Below are positions 1 through 8,848 of a DNA stretch of 64,000 bases, one piece after another. The position numbers and the translations under genes were made by a program. The stretch covers positions 702,546 through 766,545 of the forward strand of contig NZ_RKQN01000001.1 in NCBI RefSeq assembly GCF_003814555.1, in the 5' to 3' direction. Below the pieces are notes generated by a model that saw nothing but the letters and a program-made list of their open reading frames with translations, searched no databases and was not told the DNA's origin. The stretch is from Vulcaniibacterium tengchongense (GTDB taxonomy: Bacteria > Pseudomonadota > Gammaproteobacteria > Xanthomonadales > Xanthomonadaceae). Every line of letters starts with the position of its first letter. Within the stretch, counting starts at the first letter, position 1.

Positions 1-324
1 GCCGTAGCGGGCGACGAGGAACGCCTCGATCTCGCGGTCGCTCTTGCCCTGCCGCATCAGGTCCAGCACTTCCCGGCGCAGGTCGACCGCGATCTGGGCG
101 TTGGACTCGGCCAGCGACTGGTTCTGGCACATCACGCAGCGCAGTTCGGAGACCAGGGCGTGGAAGCGGCGTTCCTCGGCGGCGTCGCGGAACTGCGGGG
201 GCGCGGCGTCGATCGCGGTCTGCGCGAGGGCCCAGGGCGCGGCGAGCAGCAGCGCGAGCAACCCGGCGCGCAGGCGCGCGGCCGGCGCGGCGCGGAACGG
301 CAAGGGACGCGCACGGCCGGTCAC
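1..324 (-). CDS. ccmH: Cytochrome c maturation protein CcmH, N-terminal part (runs off left edge)
   Basis: CcmH is a membrane-anchored periplasmic thiol oxidoreductase that keeps the CXXCH cysteines of apocytochrome c reduced for heme ligation. The 108 visible codons start with GTG at 324, overlapping the ccmG stop in a GTGA arrangement. They show a hydrophobic signal/anchor (about residues 18-35, LLALLLAAP) and the family redox motif LRCVMCQNQ with C63 and C66. The last visible residues are FLVARYG; the C-terminal membrane helix is off the window. It is the next gene of the ccm operon. The frame is certain from the motif; the GTG start is favoured by the overlap. Confidence 0.93.
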   Translation of the reverse strand, partial: MTGRARPLPFRAAPAARLRAGLLALLLAAPWALAQTAIDAAPPQFRDAAEERRFHALVSELRCVMCQNQSLAESNAQIAVDLRREVLDLMRQGKSDREIEAFLVARYG

Positions 325-884
325 AGCTTGCGCTCCCCGCCGCCGCGCTCGAGCTCCTCCAGCTTCGGCAGCAGTTCGTCGCGGATCACGTCGTCGGTCA
401 GCGGGCCGACGTACTTCCAGCGCACGATGCCGGCGGCATCGACCAGGAAGGTCTCCGGCGCGCCGTAGATGCCCCAGTCGATCGCCGCCTGGCCGTCGTG
501 GTCGACCAGCACCAGCCAGTAGGGATTGCCGAACCGCTCGAGCCAGCGCAGCGCGTCGGCGTGCTCGTCCTTCCAGTTGTAGCCGATCACGCGCAGGCGC
601 TTGGTCTCGGCGAAGCGCGTCAGCACCGGGTGCTCGTCGCGGCAGGCCGGGCACCAGCTGCCCCAGACGTTGAGCAGGTAGGGCGCGCCGCGCAGCTCGT
701 CCGAGGACACCAGCCGCCCCGGCTCGTGCAGCACCGGCAGCGAGAACGCCGGCGCCGGCTTGCCGATCAGCGGCGAGGGCAGGGCCGCGCGGTTCGGGTT
801 GCGGCTCAGCCAGACGCCGGCGGCGAGCAGCGCGGCCAGGGCGGCGAACACCGCCAGCGGGATCCAACGCGACCGGGGGCTCAT
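321..884 (-). CDS. ccmG: Thiol:disulfide interchange protein CcmG/DsbE
   Basis: This is a membrane-tethered thioredoxin-fold protein of 187 aa that passes reductant to CcmH and apocytochrome c in the periplasm. It has an N-terminal membrane anchor (about residues 8-26) and the active site WCPAC (C78, C81). A later GAPE stretch matches the cis-Pro-region segment of the DsbE family. The length is typical. The start at 884 overlaps the ccmF stop by four bases (ATGA) and its own stop overlaps the ccmH start, so translation is probably coupled through the operon. Confidence 0.96.
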   Translation of the reverse strand: MSPRSRWIPLAVFAALAALLAAGVWLSRNPNRAALPSPLIGKPAPAFSLPVLHEPGRLVSSDELRGAPYLLNVWGSWCPACRDEHPVLTRFAETKRLRVIGYNWKDEHADALRWLERFGNPYWLVLVDHDGQAAIDWGIYGAPETFLVDAAGIVRWKYVGPLTDDVIRDELLPKLEELERGGGERKL

Positions 885-2884
885 GCGGAATCTCCTTGCG
901 CGCCGGGCGGAACGGGCGCGGCGGCGTCGCGCCGCGGGCGTTCGGCGGCGCCGGCCGGCTCGGCGCGGAAGCGCCGGTCGCCGGCGGCCACCAGCCCACC
1001 CAGCATCATCAGCAGCGCCCCCGCCCAGATCCAGCGCACGAACGGCTTGACGTGCACGCGCAGCGCCCAGGCGCCGCTGCCGAGCGGCTCGCCGAGGGCG
1101 ACGTAGAGGTCGCGGGCCGGGCCGGGGTCGAGCGCCGCCTCGGTCATCACCTGGCCGCCGGCGTAGGTGCGTTTCTCCGGATGCAGCACCGTGAGCGGCG
1201 CGCCGTTCTCGAACACGGCGACGGTGCCGCGGTCGGCCTCGTAGTTGGGCCCCTGCGAATGCGCCGCGCCGTCGAAGCGGAATTCGTAGCGGCCCAGTTG
1301 CACCGTCTGCCCCGGCGCGAGGGCGACCTCGCGCTGCTGGTGCAGCGCTTCGGTCAGCAGGGCGCCGACCAGGAACACGGCGATGCCGAAATGCGCCAGG
1401 CTCATGCCGAGCATCTCCGCGGTGAGGCGGCGGCCGGCGCCGCGGTTGCGCAGCCGGGTCCAGAGGAAGCGCAGCGTGCCGGCGCCGACCCATACGGCGC
1501 CGAGTACGCCCGCGGCGACCTTCCAGGGCCCTTGCGGCGCGAGGAAGAACGCGGCCGCGGCGGCGGCCAGGGCCAGCCCCGCCCACGGCGCCAGCAGCGC
1601 CAGCGGCTTGGAGATCTGCTCGCGCTGCCAGCGGGTCAGCGGCCCGAGCGGCAGCAACGCCACCAGCGGCGCCATCAGCAGGGTGAACATCAGCGCGAAG
1701 TAGGGCGGCCCCACCGAGATCTTGCCCAGCTCCAGCGCGTCGGCGAGCAGCGGGTACAGCGTGCCGAGCAGGACCATCGCGCAGGCGCTGGTCAGCAGCA
1801 GGTTGTTGGCCAGCAGCAGGGTCTCGCGCGAGGCGGGCTCGAAATACTGCTTCGGATCCGGCTTGCCGGCGTCGTCCGCCGCCGGCGCGCGCAGCGCGTA
1901 CAGCAGCAGCGAGCCGCCGATGACCAGGCCCAGGAACACCAGCACGAACAGGCCGCGGGTCGGGTCGGCGGCGAACGCGTGCACGCTGGTCAGCACCCCG
2001 GAGCGGACCAGGAAGGTGCCCAGCAGCGACAGCGAGAACGCGGCGATCGCCAGCAGCAGGGTCCAGCCGCGGAAGCTGCCGCGCTTTTCCGTCACCGCCT
2101 GCGAGTGCAGCAGCGCCGCGCCCGCCAGCCAGGGCATGAAGCTGGCGTTCTCGACCGGGTCCCAGAACCACCAGCCGCCCCAGCCCAGCTCGTAATACGC
2201 CCACCACGAGCCCAGCGCGATGCCGAGCGTCAGGAAGGCCCAGGCGATGTTGGTCCACGGCCGCGTCCAGCGCAGCCAGCGCGCGTCGATGCGGCCGTCG
2301 AGCAGCGCCGCGATCGCGAACGCGAACGGCACCGAGAAGCCGACGTAGCCGATGTACAGCATCGGCGGGTGCACGATCATGCCCGGGTCCTGCAGCAGCG
2401 GGTTCAGGTCGCGGCCCTCGGCCGCCGCCGGCAGCAGGCGCTGGAACGGGTTGCTGGTGAAGATCAGGAAGGCGAGGAAGCCGATCGCGACCACGCCCAT
2501 CACCCCGAGCACGCGCGCGAGCACCGGCTCAGGCAGGCGTCGCGAGAAGCGCGCCACCGCCGCCGTCCACAGCGCCAGGATCAGCGCCCACAGCAGCAGC
2601 GAACCCTCGTGCGCGCCCCATACCGCGGTGTAGCGGTACACCAGCGGCAGCAGCGAGTTGCTGTTCTCGGCGACGTAGCGCAGGGAGAAGTCCTGGCCGA
2701 CGAAGCCGCAGGTGAGGATCGCGAAGGCCAGCGCGACCAGCGCCAGCTGCGCGTACGCGGCCGGCCGCGCCACCGCCATCCACGCCGGGACCTGCTTCTG
2801 CGCGCCGGCCAGCGGCAGCGCCGCCTGCAGCACCGCCACCAGCAGCGCCAGGACCAGCGCGACCTGTCCGAGCTCAGCCCACAT
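881..2884 (-). CDS. ccmF: Heme lyase subunit CcmF
   Basis: CcmF is the polytopic inner-membrane core of the system I cytochrome c heme lyase, working with CcmH to attach heme b to apocytochrome c. The 667-aa product starts at MWAELGQ. An upstream in-frame ATG would add 14 arginine/serine-rich residues unlike the family, so 2884 is preferred. It has many membrane helices and the periplasmic tryptophan-rich WWD signature (GWGGWWFWDPVENASFMPW, about residues 234-252). Length fits the family (about 650 aa). The ccmE stop lies 191 bases upstream; that gap holds repeat hairpins and breaks the otherwise tight gene packing. Confidence 0.97.
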   Translation of the reverse strand: MWAELGQVALVLALLVAVLQAALPLAGAQKQVPAWMAVARPAAYAQLALVALAFAILTCGFVGQDFSLRYVAENSNSLLPLVYRYTAVWGAHEGSLLLWALILALWTAAVARFSRRLPEPVLARVLGVMGVVAIGFLAFLIFTSNPFQRLLPAAAEGRDLNPLLQDPGMIVHPPMLYIGYVGFSVPFAFAIAALLDGRIDARWLRWTRPWTNIAWAFLTLGIALGSWWAYYELGWGGWWFWDPVENASFMPWLAGAALLHSQAVTEKRGSFRGWTLLLAIAAFSLSLLGTFLVRSGVLTSVHAFAADPTRGLFVLVFLGLVIGGSLLLYALRAPAADDAGKPDPKQYFEPASRETLLLANNLLLTSACAMVLLGTLYPLLADALELGKISVGPPYFALMFTLLMAPLVALLPLGPLTRWQREQISKPLALLAPWAGLALAAAAAAFFLAPQGPWKVAAGVLGAVWVGAGTLRFLWTRLRNRGAGRRLTAEMLGMSLAHFGIAVFLVGALLTEALHQQREVALAPGQTVQLGRYEFRFDGAAHSQGPNYEADRGTVAVFENGAPLTVLHPEKRTYAGGQVMTEAALDPGPARDLYVALGEPLGSGAWALRVHVKPFVRWIWAGALLMMLGGLVAAGDRRFRAEPAGAAERPRRDAAAPVPPGAQGDSA

Positions 2885-2938
2885 GCGTCGCGCTCCCGTT
2901 CTCCCGCTGGCGGAAGAGGCCGACATGCATCGGATACC

Positions 2939-3064
2939 CCCTCTCCCGCCTGCGGGACAGGGAAGGGGCGAGGGATGGGGCGCGCACGACGCTCAAGGCG
3001 CCGGCGCGATGCGGCGCGGTCCGCGCCCGGCCCAAGCCGCCCCCGCGAACGGGGGAGGGGACGA
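2939..3064. repeat. Intergenic palindromic repeat pair between ccmE and ccmF
   Basis: Two GC-rich hairpin-forming units occupy most of the ccmE-ccmF gap. One is CTCTCCCGCCTGCGGGACAG and its flank at about 2941-2965; the other is CCCCCGCGAACGGGGG at about 3044-3059. They share the CTCTCCCGC..GCGGGAGAGG core with copies at 4487-4510 and 33998-34033. They look like members of a dispersed REP-like family rather than gene-specific control sites. Confidence 0.6.
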
Positions 3065-3075
3065 TCGCAAGCGCG

Positions 3076-3555
3076 TCACTCATCGGCGCCGTCCGCCGGC
3101 ACCTGCACGTCGTGCTTCCTGTGCGCCACGCCCATCTTGTCGGCGACTTCCTTCGGCATGTAGGTCTCGTCGTGCTTGGCCAGGATCTCTTCGGCGACGA
3201 ACACGTCGCCCCGCATGCGGCCAGTGGCGACCACCGCCTGCTTCTCGCGGAACAGGTCGGGCAGGATGCCGGTGTAGACCACCGGCAGCTCGGCGTCGCC
3301 GTCGGTCACGCGGAAGCGCGCCTCCAGCGAGCCGGGCGGGCGCTGGAACGAACCGGCCGCGACCATGCCCCCGAGGCGGAAGCGCGCCTGCCCGCCGGCG
3401 ACCAGCGCCCCGGCCTCGCCGCGCAGCACCTCGCCGGGCGTGTACAGGTAGGCGACGTTGCGCTGCAGGGCCAGCGCGACCAGCGCGACCGCGAGGCCGG
3501 CGGCGGCGACCAGGGCCAGCACCCACAGCAGGCGGCGGCGGCGGACGGGATTCAT
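3076..3555 (-). CDS. ccmE: Cytochrome c-type biogenesis heme chaperone CcmE
   Basis: CcmE is a periplasmic heme chaperone that carries heme covalently from CcmABCD to the CcmFH lyase. The 159-aa protein has one N-terminal membrane anchor (about residues 9-30), a beta-barrel core, and the heme-attachment histidine H128 in [11 protein letters not shown], followed by the usual flexible tail. The start overlaps the ccmD stop by four bases (TCAT on the plus strand, 3552-3555). Assignment is by motif, length and operon position. Confidence 0.97.
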   Translation of the reverse strand: MNPVRRRRLLWVLALVAAAGLAVALVALALQRNVAYLYTPGEVLRGEAGALVAGGQARFRLGGMVAAGSFQRPPGSLEARFRVTDGDAELPVVYTGILPDLFREKQAVVATGRMRGDVFVAEEILAKHDETYMPKEVADKMGVAHRKHDVQVPADGADE

Positions 3556-3725
3556 CGGGACAACTCGTTGGCGGCGTTCTTGGCGGGGCGCGCGGCCCCG
3601 CGGGCGGCGCGCAGGCGCGCCCCGCGCAGCTCGCGGCGGATCTGCAGGCGGGTGGCGAGGTAGTCCCAGCCCAGCACCAGCACGAATACCGCGTAGGCGG
3701 CGATCACGTAGTTCAGGTAGCTCAT
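3552..3725 (-). CDS. ccmD: Heme exporter accessory protein CcmD
   Basis: CcmD is a small single-pass membrane protein of the CcmABCD complex that helps release holo-CcmE. The product is 57 aa: one hydrophobic helix ([20 protein letters not shown]) followed by a basic cytoplasmic tail with RRELRG. Start and stop overlap the neighbouring ccmC stop (3722-3725) and ccmE start (3552-3555) by four bases each, which fixes the ends. Sequence alone would be weak at this size; position and topology make it secure. Confidence 0.93.
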   Translation of the reverse strand: MSYLNYVIAAYAVFVLVLGWDYLATRLQIRRELRGARLRAARGAARPAKNAANELSR

Positions 3726-4474
3726 GCGCGCTTCTCCTGCGCGAGCTCGGCGACCCAGGCCTTGCCGGCCTCGCGGCGCAGGTTGTCGGCGCGGGCGCGG
3801 GCGAGCAGCGCGCCGACGAACCACAGCTTGGTGCCGGCGACCATCCACAGCAGCGGCGGCAGCATGCTCGGGTCCATGCTCGATTCGCCGAACACGCGGA
3901 TGGTCTGGCCCTGGTGCAGCGAGTTCCACCACACCACCGAGTAGCGGATCACCGGCAGCAGGGCCACGCCGACGATCGCCAGCAGGCCGGCCGCGCGCGC
4001 CGCGGCGCGGCGGTCATCGATGGCGTGGTACAGGCCGATCACGCCCAGGTACAGGAACAGCAGGATCAGCTCGGTGGTCAGGCGCGGGTCCCAGTCCCAC
4101 CAGGTGCCCCACATCGGCTTGCCCCAGATCGAGCCGGTGGCCAGGGTGATCACGGTGAAGGCGGCGCCGATCGGCGCGCAGGCCATCGCCAGGATCTCGC
4201 ACAGCTTGATCCGCCAGACCAGCGCGATCGCCGCGTACAGCGCCATCAGCGCGAACACCGCCAGGCTCATCCAGGCGCTGGGCACGTGGATGTAGAGGAT
4301 GCGGAAGCTGTCGCCCTGCTGGTAGTCGGCCGGCACCTGGAACAGCGCGCCGTACGCGCCGAGCGCCATCGCCAGCAGGCCCAGCCCGTGGCCCCACGGC
4401 GCCCAGCGCGCGGCGAAGCGGTCGAAGTAGGGCGGCGAACCGAGTTTGTGGAACCAGCGCAGGATCGGATTCAT
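3722..4474 (-). CDS. ccmC: Heme exporter protein CcmC
   Basis: CcmC is a six-helix inner-membrane protein that presents heme to CcmE at the periplasmic face. The 250-aa product has the WWD-family motif [11 protein letters not shown] (about residues 121-131) and the two flanking periplasmic histidines expected as heme ligands, H63 (YIHVP) and H187 (NSLHQG). Length and topology are normal. The gene follows ccmB after a 67-base gap containing a repeat hairpin and overlaps ccmD. Confidence 0.97.
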   Translation of the reverse strand: MNPILRWFHKLGSPPYFDRFAARWAPWGHGLGLLAMALGAYGALFQVPADYQQGDSFRILYIHVPSAWMSLAVFALMALYAAIALVWRIKLCEILAMACAPIGAAFTVITLATGSIWGKPMWGTWWDWDPRLTTELILLFLYLGVIGLYHAIDDRRAAARAAGLLAIVGVALLPVIRYSVVWWNSLHQGQTIRVFGESSMDPSMLPPLLWMVAGTKLWFVGALLARARADNLRREAGKAWVAELAQEKRA

Positions 4475-4486
4475 CGTTCACTAGCT

Positions 4487-4522
4487 CCCTCCCCCGCATG
4501 CGGGAGAGGGCCGGGGTGAGGG
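4487..4522. repeat. Palindromic repeat between ccmB and ccmC
   Basis: CCCTCCCCCGCATGCGGGAGAGGG (4487-4510 on the plus strand) forms a hairpin and is followed by CCGGGGTGAGGG. This is the same family as the copies in the ccmE-ccmF gap and at 33998-34033. There is no T-tract, so terminator function is not indicated. Confidence 0.6.
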
Positions 4523-4541
4523 CGCGAGCGCCGGCTTGCTC

Positions 4542-5231
4542 TCAGTTCAAGGCGATGCGGATCGCCGCGGCGGCCGCCAGCGGCGCCAGCGCCAGCGCCG
4601 CGACCAGCCCGGCGCCGAGCAGGAGCAGCGCGCCGGCCGGATCCAGCCCCTGCGCCGCGGCGGCGACGCTGCCGGCCCCGAACACCAGCACCGGCACGTA
4701 CAGCGGCAGCGCCAGCAAGGCGACCAGTATACCGGAGCGCCGCATCCCGACCGTCAGCGCGGCGACCACCGCGCCGATCAGGCTCAGCAGCGGCGTGCCC
4801 AGGGCCAGCGAGGCCAACAGCACCGGCAGCTGCGCCCTCGGCAGGTACAGCAGTTCGGCCAGGAACGGCGCGGCGACCAGCAGCGGCAGCGCGGTGGTGG
4901 CCCAGTGCATGAAGGTGCGCACCGCGACCAGCCAGGCCAGCGGCACCGGCGCCAGCATCCATTGCTCGAGGGAGCCGTCCTCGGCGTCGCCCCGGAACAG
5001 GCTGTCCAGCGACAGCAGCCCGGCCAGCAGCACCGCCAGCCACAGCACCGCGCCGGCCGCCTGGGCCAGCGCCTGCTTCTCGCGCCCCAGCGCCAACGCG
5101 AACAGCGCCACCACCAGCAGCGCGAACAGCGCCGGCTGCAGGGCGTCGCCGCGGCGGCGCCAGAGCAGGCGCAGGTCGCGCAGCAGCAGCGCCCGGGCGG
5201 CGCCGGACAGGGTCGGCACGAGCGCGCTCAT
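4542..5231 (-). CDS. ccmB: Heme exporter permease CcmB
   Basis: CcmB is the integral membrane subunit that pairs with the ATPase CcmA; the CcmAB ATPase drives release of heme-loaded CcmE from CcmC. The 229-aa protein has about six hydrophobic helices and the family-typical [17 protein letters not shown] segment (about residues 81-97). Its start at 5231 overlaps the ccmA stop by four bases. Length is standard. A longer in-frame reading to 5555 runs antisense-like through ccmA and is rejected. Confidence 0.96.
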   Translation of the reverse strand: MSALVPTLSGAARALLLRDLRLLWRRRGDALQPALFALLVVALFALALGREKQALAQAAGAVLWLAVLLAGLLSLDSLFRGDAEDGSLEQWMLAPVPLAWLVAVRTFMHWATTALPLLVAAPFLAELLYLPRAQLPVLLASLALGTPLLSLIGAVVAALTVGMRRSGILVALLALPLYVPVLVFGAGSVAAAAQGLDPAGALLLLGAGLVAALALAPLAAAAAIRIALN

Positions 5232-5872
5232 GCCGCCTTCCCCATGGCGAGCGTCCGCGTCCGCACCGGCGGCGCGGCGTAGGCGCCGTGGGTGGTGACC
5301 AGCGCCGCGCCGCCGTCGCGCAGGTGCGCCTGGACCATGCGGTTGACCAGCTCGATGCCGTCGAGGTCGAGGTTGGCGTAGGGCTCGTCGAGCAGCCACA
5401 GCGGCGCCGGCGACATCCACAGCCGCGCCAGCGAGAGCCGCTTCTTCTGCCCGGCCGAGAGCTGGCGGGCCAGCGCGTCCTCGTACCCGGCCAGGCCGAC
5501 CAGGGCCAGCGCGTTCTCCGCCAGCTGCGCGCGGCGGCGGCCCTGCAGGCCGCACAGGAAGGCCAGGTTCTCCAGCGCGCTCAGGTCGGCCTTCAGCCCG
5601 GGCAGATGGCCGAGATAGGCGATCGCGCGCGCGCGCCGCGCCGGATCGGCGGGGCGGCCGTCGATGTCGACCTCGCCCGCGTCGGCGCGCAGCAGCCCGG
5701 CCAGCACCCGCAGCAGGGTGGTCTTGCCGGCGCCGTTGTCGCCCTGGACCAGCAGCGCCTCGCCCGCGTCGACGGCGAAGTCGAGCGGGCCGAACACCGG
5801 TTCCTCGTTGCGGGCGAAGCGCAAGCCTCGGGCCGCGAGCAGCGGCGGGGCGGTTCGGTCGGGCGGGGTCAT
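5228..5872 (-). CDS. ccmA: Heme export ATP-binding protein CcmA
   Basis: CcmA is the ABC-type ATPase of the cytochrome c maturation system. The 214-aa product has Walker [10 protein letters not shown] (about residues 44-52), the signature [13 protein letters not shown], Walker [13 protein letters not shown] and a switch histidine in VTTH. The start at 5872 (MTPPDRT) is preferred over an ATG at 5911, because the latter coincides with a good -10 element. This is the first gene of the ccm operon. Confidence 0.95.
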   Translation of the reverse strand: MTPPDRTAPPLLAARGLRFARNEEPVFGPLDFAVDAGEALLVQGDNGAGKTTLLRVLAGLLRADAGEVDIDGRPADPARRARAIAYLGHLPGLKADLSALENLAFLCGLQGRRRAQLAENALALVGLAGYEDALARQLSAGQKKRLSLARLWMSPAPLWLLDEPYANLDLDGIELVNRMVQAHLRDGGAALVTTHGAYAAPPVRTRTLAMGKAA

Positions 5873-5909
5873 CGTTCGGGCGGCGGCGGCCAGCGGCCGC
5901 GGGGCGCCC

Positions 5910-5915
5910 ATTCTA
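5910..5915 (-). promoter_or_regulatory. Probable -10 element of the ccm operon
   Basis: On the minus strand the hexamer TAGAAT lies 37 bases upstream of the chosen ccmA start. The -35 region is weak (GAAAAG at the expected spacing). No other promoter-like sequence is seen in the 293-base gap before the DUF3293 gene. Confidence 0.4.
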
Positions 5916-6165
5916 TGTGAACTGGCGCCGCGCTTTTCCGCGGGAGGCGCGCGCGGCGGTCCGGCCGGGCGTCATCGCGGGCGCGGCGGGGCATGCGCGT
6001 TCCGCGCGTTCCGCGATCAGGCCCGGGCGCCGTCAGGACTCCGCGGCATGGGGCCGCCCGCGAGGCGCATGGACGTTCGTGCCGGGCATCGGCGGCGGCG
6101 CGCTCGCAACGGGATTCCCCGGCAAAGAGGCCCGCCGCGATGCCGGCCTCGCCGAACGCGCGAAT

Positions 6166-6642
6166 CTACGGCGGGTCCAGCCATTCGACGTGGGGCAGCG
6201 CCGGCGCCGCCCGCGGGCGCGGCAGCAGCATGCGCAGGCGCACCGGCTCGCCCTGCGTCCAGTCGAGCACGCCGGCCTGACCGAATTCCTGCGCCAGCCG
6301 GATCAGCGCACCGGCGGGCAGGTCCGCCAGCAGCCAGCCCGGCTCGCGCCAATCCCCGCCCGGGTCCTGCGCCCAGGCCGGCTGGCGGTCCACGCCCAGT
6401 TCGTCCAGCCGCGCCCGCAGCAGCGCGTCGGCGGCCTGGTTGGCCGCCTCCGAATGCGGCTGCGAGGCCGGGTTCCAGGCGGTCAGGAAGGCGTAGCGGC
6501 GGCGCGGCCAATAGGCTTCGAGGTCGGCGGCCGGACGGCCGACCCGCAGCGGCAGCGCGTCGCCGTCGAGGCGCACGGCGTATTCGGCCGCCGCATAGGC
6601 GGCGGCGAGTTCGGCCGCGTCGACGAGTTGCAGCTCGCGCAT
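6166..6642 (-). CDS. DUF3293 domain-containing protein
   Basis: This is a small soluble protein of 158 aa with no signal peptide. It contains the features that define the DUF3293 family: an N-terminal helix, the segment FLTAWNPAS (about residues 52-60) followed by an asparagine-containing helix (EAANQAADALL), and a conserved C-terminal part with EFGQAGVLDW and PVRLRML. Function is unknown. It is divergent from the aminotransferase gene across a 132-base spacer. The start at 6642 is the first ATG of the conserved region. Confidence 0.85.
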   Translation of the reverse strand: MRELQLVDAAELAAAYAAAEYAVRLDGDALPLRVGRPAADLEAYWPRRRYAFLTAWNPASQPHSEAANQAADALLRARLDELGVDRQPAWAQDPGGDWREPGWLLADLPAGALIRLAQEFGQAGVLDWTQGEPVRLRMLLPRPRAAPALPHVEWLDPP

Positions 6643-6711
6643 GGACCCGAGTGTCGTCCCTGGCGCGGCCACATGCAAATGCGCGGCGGTGCGTCGCGAT
6701 GAGCGATGGCC

Positions 6712-6741
6712 ATGACGCGGCCGGCCCGGGCTCCGTACACT
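6712..6741 (+). promoter_or_regulatory. Candidate sigma-70 promoter of the aminotransferase gene
   Basis: The -10 hexamer is TACACT (6736-6741). The best -35 is ATGACG (6712-6717) at 18-bp spacing. The ATG at 6775 is 34 bases downstream. Similar TA(C/T)ACT boxes occur before several other genes in this window. Confidence 0.4.
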
Positions 6742-6774
6742 GCCGCTCTCCCCGCATTCCCCACGATCCTCGCG

Positions 6775-7926
6775 ATGCCCCCCCAGACCCGGCTGCCCAA
6801 GGTCGGCACCACCATCTTCACCGTCATGTCGCAACTCGCGCTGGAACACGGCGCGGTCAACCTCGGCCAGGGCTTTCCGGATTTCGACGTACCCGAGCGC
6901 CTGGTCCGCGCGCTCGACCGGGCCATGCGCGAAGGCAGGAACCAGTACGCGCCGATGACCGGCGTGCCCGCGCTGCGCCAGGCCATCGCCGCCAAGACCG
7001 AGCGCTGCTACGGCTACCGGCCCGACCCGGACGCCGAGGTCACCGTGACCTCCGGCGCCAGCGAGGCGATCTTCGACGCGGTCGCGGCGGTCGTGCATCC
7101 GGGCGACGAGGTGATCGTGCTCGACCCGTGCTACGACTCCTACGAGCCGGCGATCGACCTGGCCGGCGGCCGCGCCGTGCACGTGCCGCTGGACCCGCGG
7201 ACCTTCGCGCCGGACTGGGCCGCGGTGCGCGCCGCGGTCACCCCGCGCACGCGCCTGCTGATGGTCAACTCGCCGCACAACCCGTCCGGGGCGATGTTCG
7301 GCGCCGCGGACATCGCCGCCCTGGGCGCGCTGCTGGCCGACGCGCCGCAGGTGTACCTGCTCTCCGACGAGGTCTACGAGCACATCGTGTTCGACGGCCG
7401 CGTCCACGAATCGGCGCTGCGCCACCGGCGATTGCGCGAGCGCGCGTTCGTGGTCTCCAGCTTCGGCAAGACCTACCACTGCACCGGCTGGAAGGTCGGC
7501 TACTGCATCGCGCCGCCGGCGCTGTCGGCGGAGCTGCGCAAGGTCCACCAGTACAACACCTTCTGCACCTTCGCCCCGGCGCAGTGGGCGTTCGCCGAGA
7601 TGATCGAGGCCGAACCGGAGCACTACGAGCGGCTCGGCGCGTTCTACCAGGCCAAGCGCGACCGCTTCCGCGAGCAGCTGCTCGGCACCAAGCTGAAGCC
7701 GCTGCCGGTGCCGGGCGGCTACTTCCAACTGGTCGACTACTCGGCGGTGAGCGAGCTGGACGACGCCGCGTTCTGCCGCTGGCTCACGGTCGAACACGGC
7801 GTCGCGGCGATCCCGCTGTCGCCGTTCTACGAGAACCCGCCGCCGGGGCAGCGCCTGGCGCGCCTGTGCTTCGCCAAGAACGAGGCGACCCTGGACGCGG
7901 CGATCGAGCGGCTGCGCAAGCTCTGA
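6775..7926 (+). CDS. ybdL: Methionine/glutamine-type PLP aminotransferase (YbdL-like)
   Basis: This is a fold-type I pyridoxal-phosphate aminotransferase of 383 aa closely resembling E. coli YbdL, which prefers methionine and other sulfur or aromatic amino acids. The PLP lysine is K232 in SSFGKTYHCTGWKVGY. Other active-site blocks are NQYAPMTG, SDEVYEHI and LCFAKNE at the C terminus. The ATG at 6775 matches the YbdL N terminus (LPKVGTTIFT follows at once); an ATG at 6706 would precede the likely promoter. With the downstream omega-amidase it fits the transaminase/omega-amidase step that regenerates methionine from its keto acid. Confidence 0.9.
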   Translation: MPPQTRLPKVGTTIFTVMSQLALEHGAVNLGQGFPDFDVPERLVRALDRAMREGRNQYAPMTGVPALRQAIAAKTERCYGYRPDPDAEVTVTSGASEAIFDAVAAVVHPGDEVIVLDPCYDSYEPAIDLAGGRAVHVPLDPRTFAPDWAAVRAAVTPRTRLLMVNSPHNPSGAMFGAADIAALGALLADAPQVYLLSDEVYEHIVFDGRVHESALRHRRLRERAFVVSSFGKTYHCTGWKVGYCIAPPALSAELRKVHQYNTFCTFAPAQWAFAEMIEAEPEHYERLGAFYQAKRDRFREQLLGTKLKPLPVPGGYFQLVDYSAVSELDDAAFCRWLTVEHGVAAIPLSPFYENPPPGQRLARLCFAKNEATLDAAIERLRKL

Positions 7927-7979
7927 TCGCCGCCGTCCGCGAAAGCGGGCGATCGGGCAAGACAAGCTGAAGACACCGG

Positions 7980-7999
7980 GCTCCCGCCTTCGCGGGAGC
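7980..7999. repeat. Short palindromic repeat (hairpin)
   Basis: GCTCCCGCCTTCGCGGGAGC gives an 8-bp stem with a 4-base loop between the aminotransferase and omega-amidase genes. It resembles the dispersed intergenic palindromes of this window (24201-24320, 47903-47918). There is no T-tract. Confidence 0.5.
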
Positions 8000-8047
8000 G
8001 ACGAAGACCGCCTCGTGCGTTCACGCGAAACCCGCCACAATCCCGCC

Positions 8048-8848
8048 ATGCACAACCTCCGCGTCTCCCTCGTCCAAGGCGACACCCGCTGGCACGACCC
8101 GGCCGGCAACCGCGACTACTACGGCCAGCTGATCGCGCCGCTGCACGGCACGACCGACCTGGTGATCCTGCCGGAGACCTTCACCAGCGGCTTCTCCAAC
8201 GACGCGATCGGCAATGCCGAGACCATGGACGGGCCGACCGTGGCCTGGATGCGCGAGCAGGCGGCCCGGCTCGATGCGGCGGTGACCGGCAGCGTGCAGA
8301 TCCGCACCGACGCCGGCGTGTTCAACCGCCTGCTGTTCGTCCAGCCCGACGGGGCGCTGCGCGCCTACGACAAGCGCCATCTCTTCCGCTATGCCCGCGA
8401 GCACGAGCGCTACGCCGCCGGCCGCCCGCGCCTGACCGTGGAATGGCGCGGCTGGCGGATCTGCCCGCTGGTCTGCTACGACCTGCGCTTCCCGGTGTTC
8501 TCGCGCAACCGCTACGACGTCGAGCGCCCGGGCGACCTCGACTACGACCTGGCGATCTACGTGGCCAACTGGCCGTCGGCGCGCAGTTACGCCTGGAAGA
8601 CCCTGCTGCGCGCCCGCGCGATCGAGAACCTGTGCTACGTCGCCGCGGTCAACCGCGTGGGTACCGACGGCAACGGCCTGCACTACGCCGGCGACAGCGC
8701 GGTGCTGGATTTCCTCGGCCACCCGGCCAGCGAATGCACCGACGAGGAAGTGGTGGCGACCACGACGCTGCTCGCCGAGGAACTGCTCGCGCATCGCCGG
8801 CGCTTCCCGGCGATGCTCGACGCCGATGCGTTCGAACTGAAGGGCTGA
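8048..8848 (+). CDS. yafV: Omega-amidase, nitrilase family (YafV/Nit2-like)
   Basis: This is a cytoplasmic carbon-nitrogen hydrolase of 266 aa. The catalytic triad is visible: E43 (LPETF), K109 (YDKRHLF) and C143 (VCYDLRFP). The SYAWKTLLRARAIENLCY segment is typical of the YafV/omega-amidase branch, which hydrolyses alpha-ketoglutaramate and alpha-ketosuccinamate made by glutamine or asparagine transaminases. It follows the YbdL-like gene by 121 bases on the same strand, a pairing that makes functional sense. The ATG at 8048 matches the family N terminus. Confidence 0.9.
   Translation: MHNLRVSLVQGDTRWHDPAGNRDYYGQLIAPLHGTTDLVILPETFTSGFSNDAIGNAETMDGPTVAWMREQAARLDAAVTGSVQIRTDAGVFNRLLFVQPDGALRAYDKRHLFRYAREHERYAAGRPRLTVEWRGWRICPLVCYDLRFPVFSRNRYDVERPGDLDYDLAIYVANWPSARSYAWKTLLRARAIENLCYVAAVNRVGTDGNGLHYAGDSAVLDFLGHPASECTDEEVVATTTLLAEELLAHRRRFPAMLDADAFELKG

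Noticed and set aside
321-2258. Apparent 645-aa fusion protein ending in CcmG
   Set aside because: The first 450 codons are the wrong frame of ccmF. Normal CcmF and CcmG reading frames meet in a 4-base overlap, so there is no fusion.
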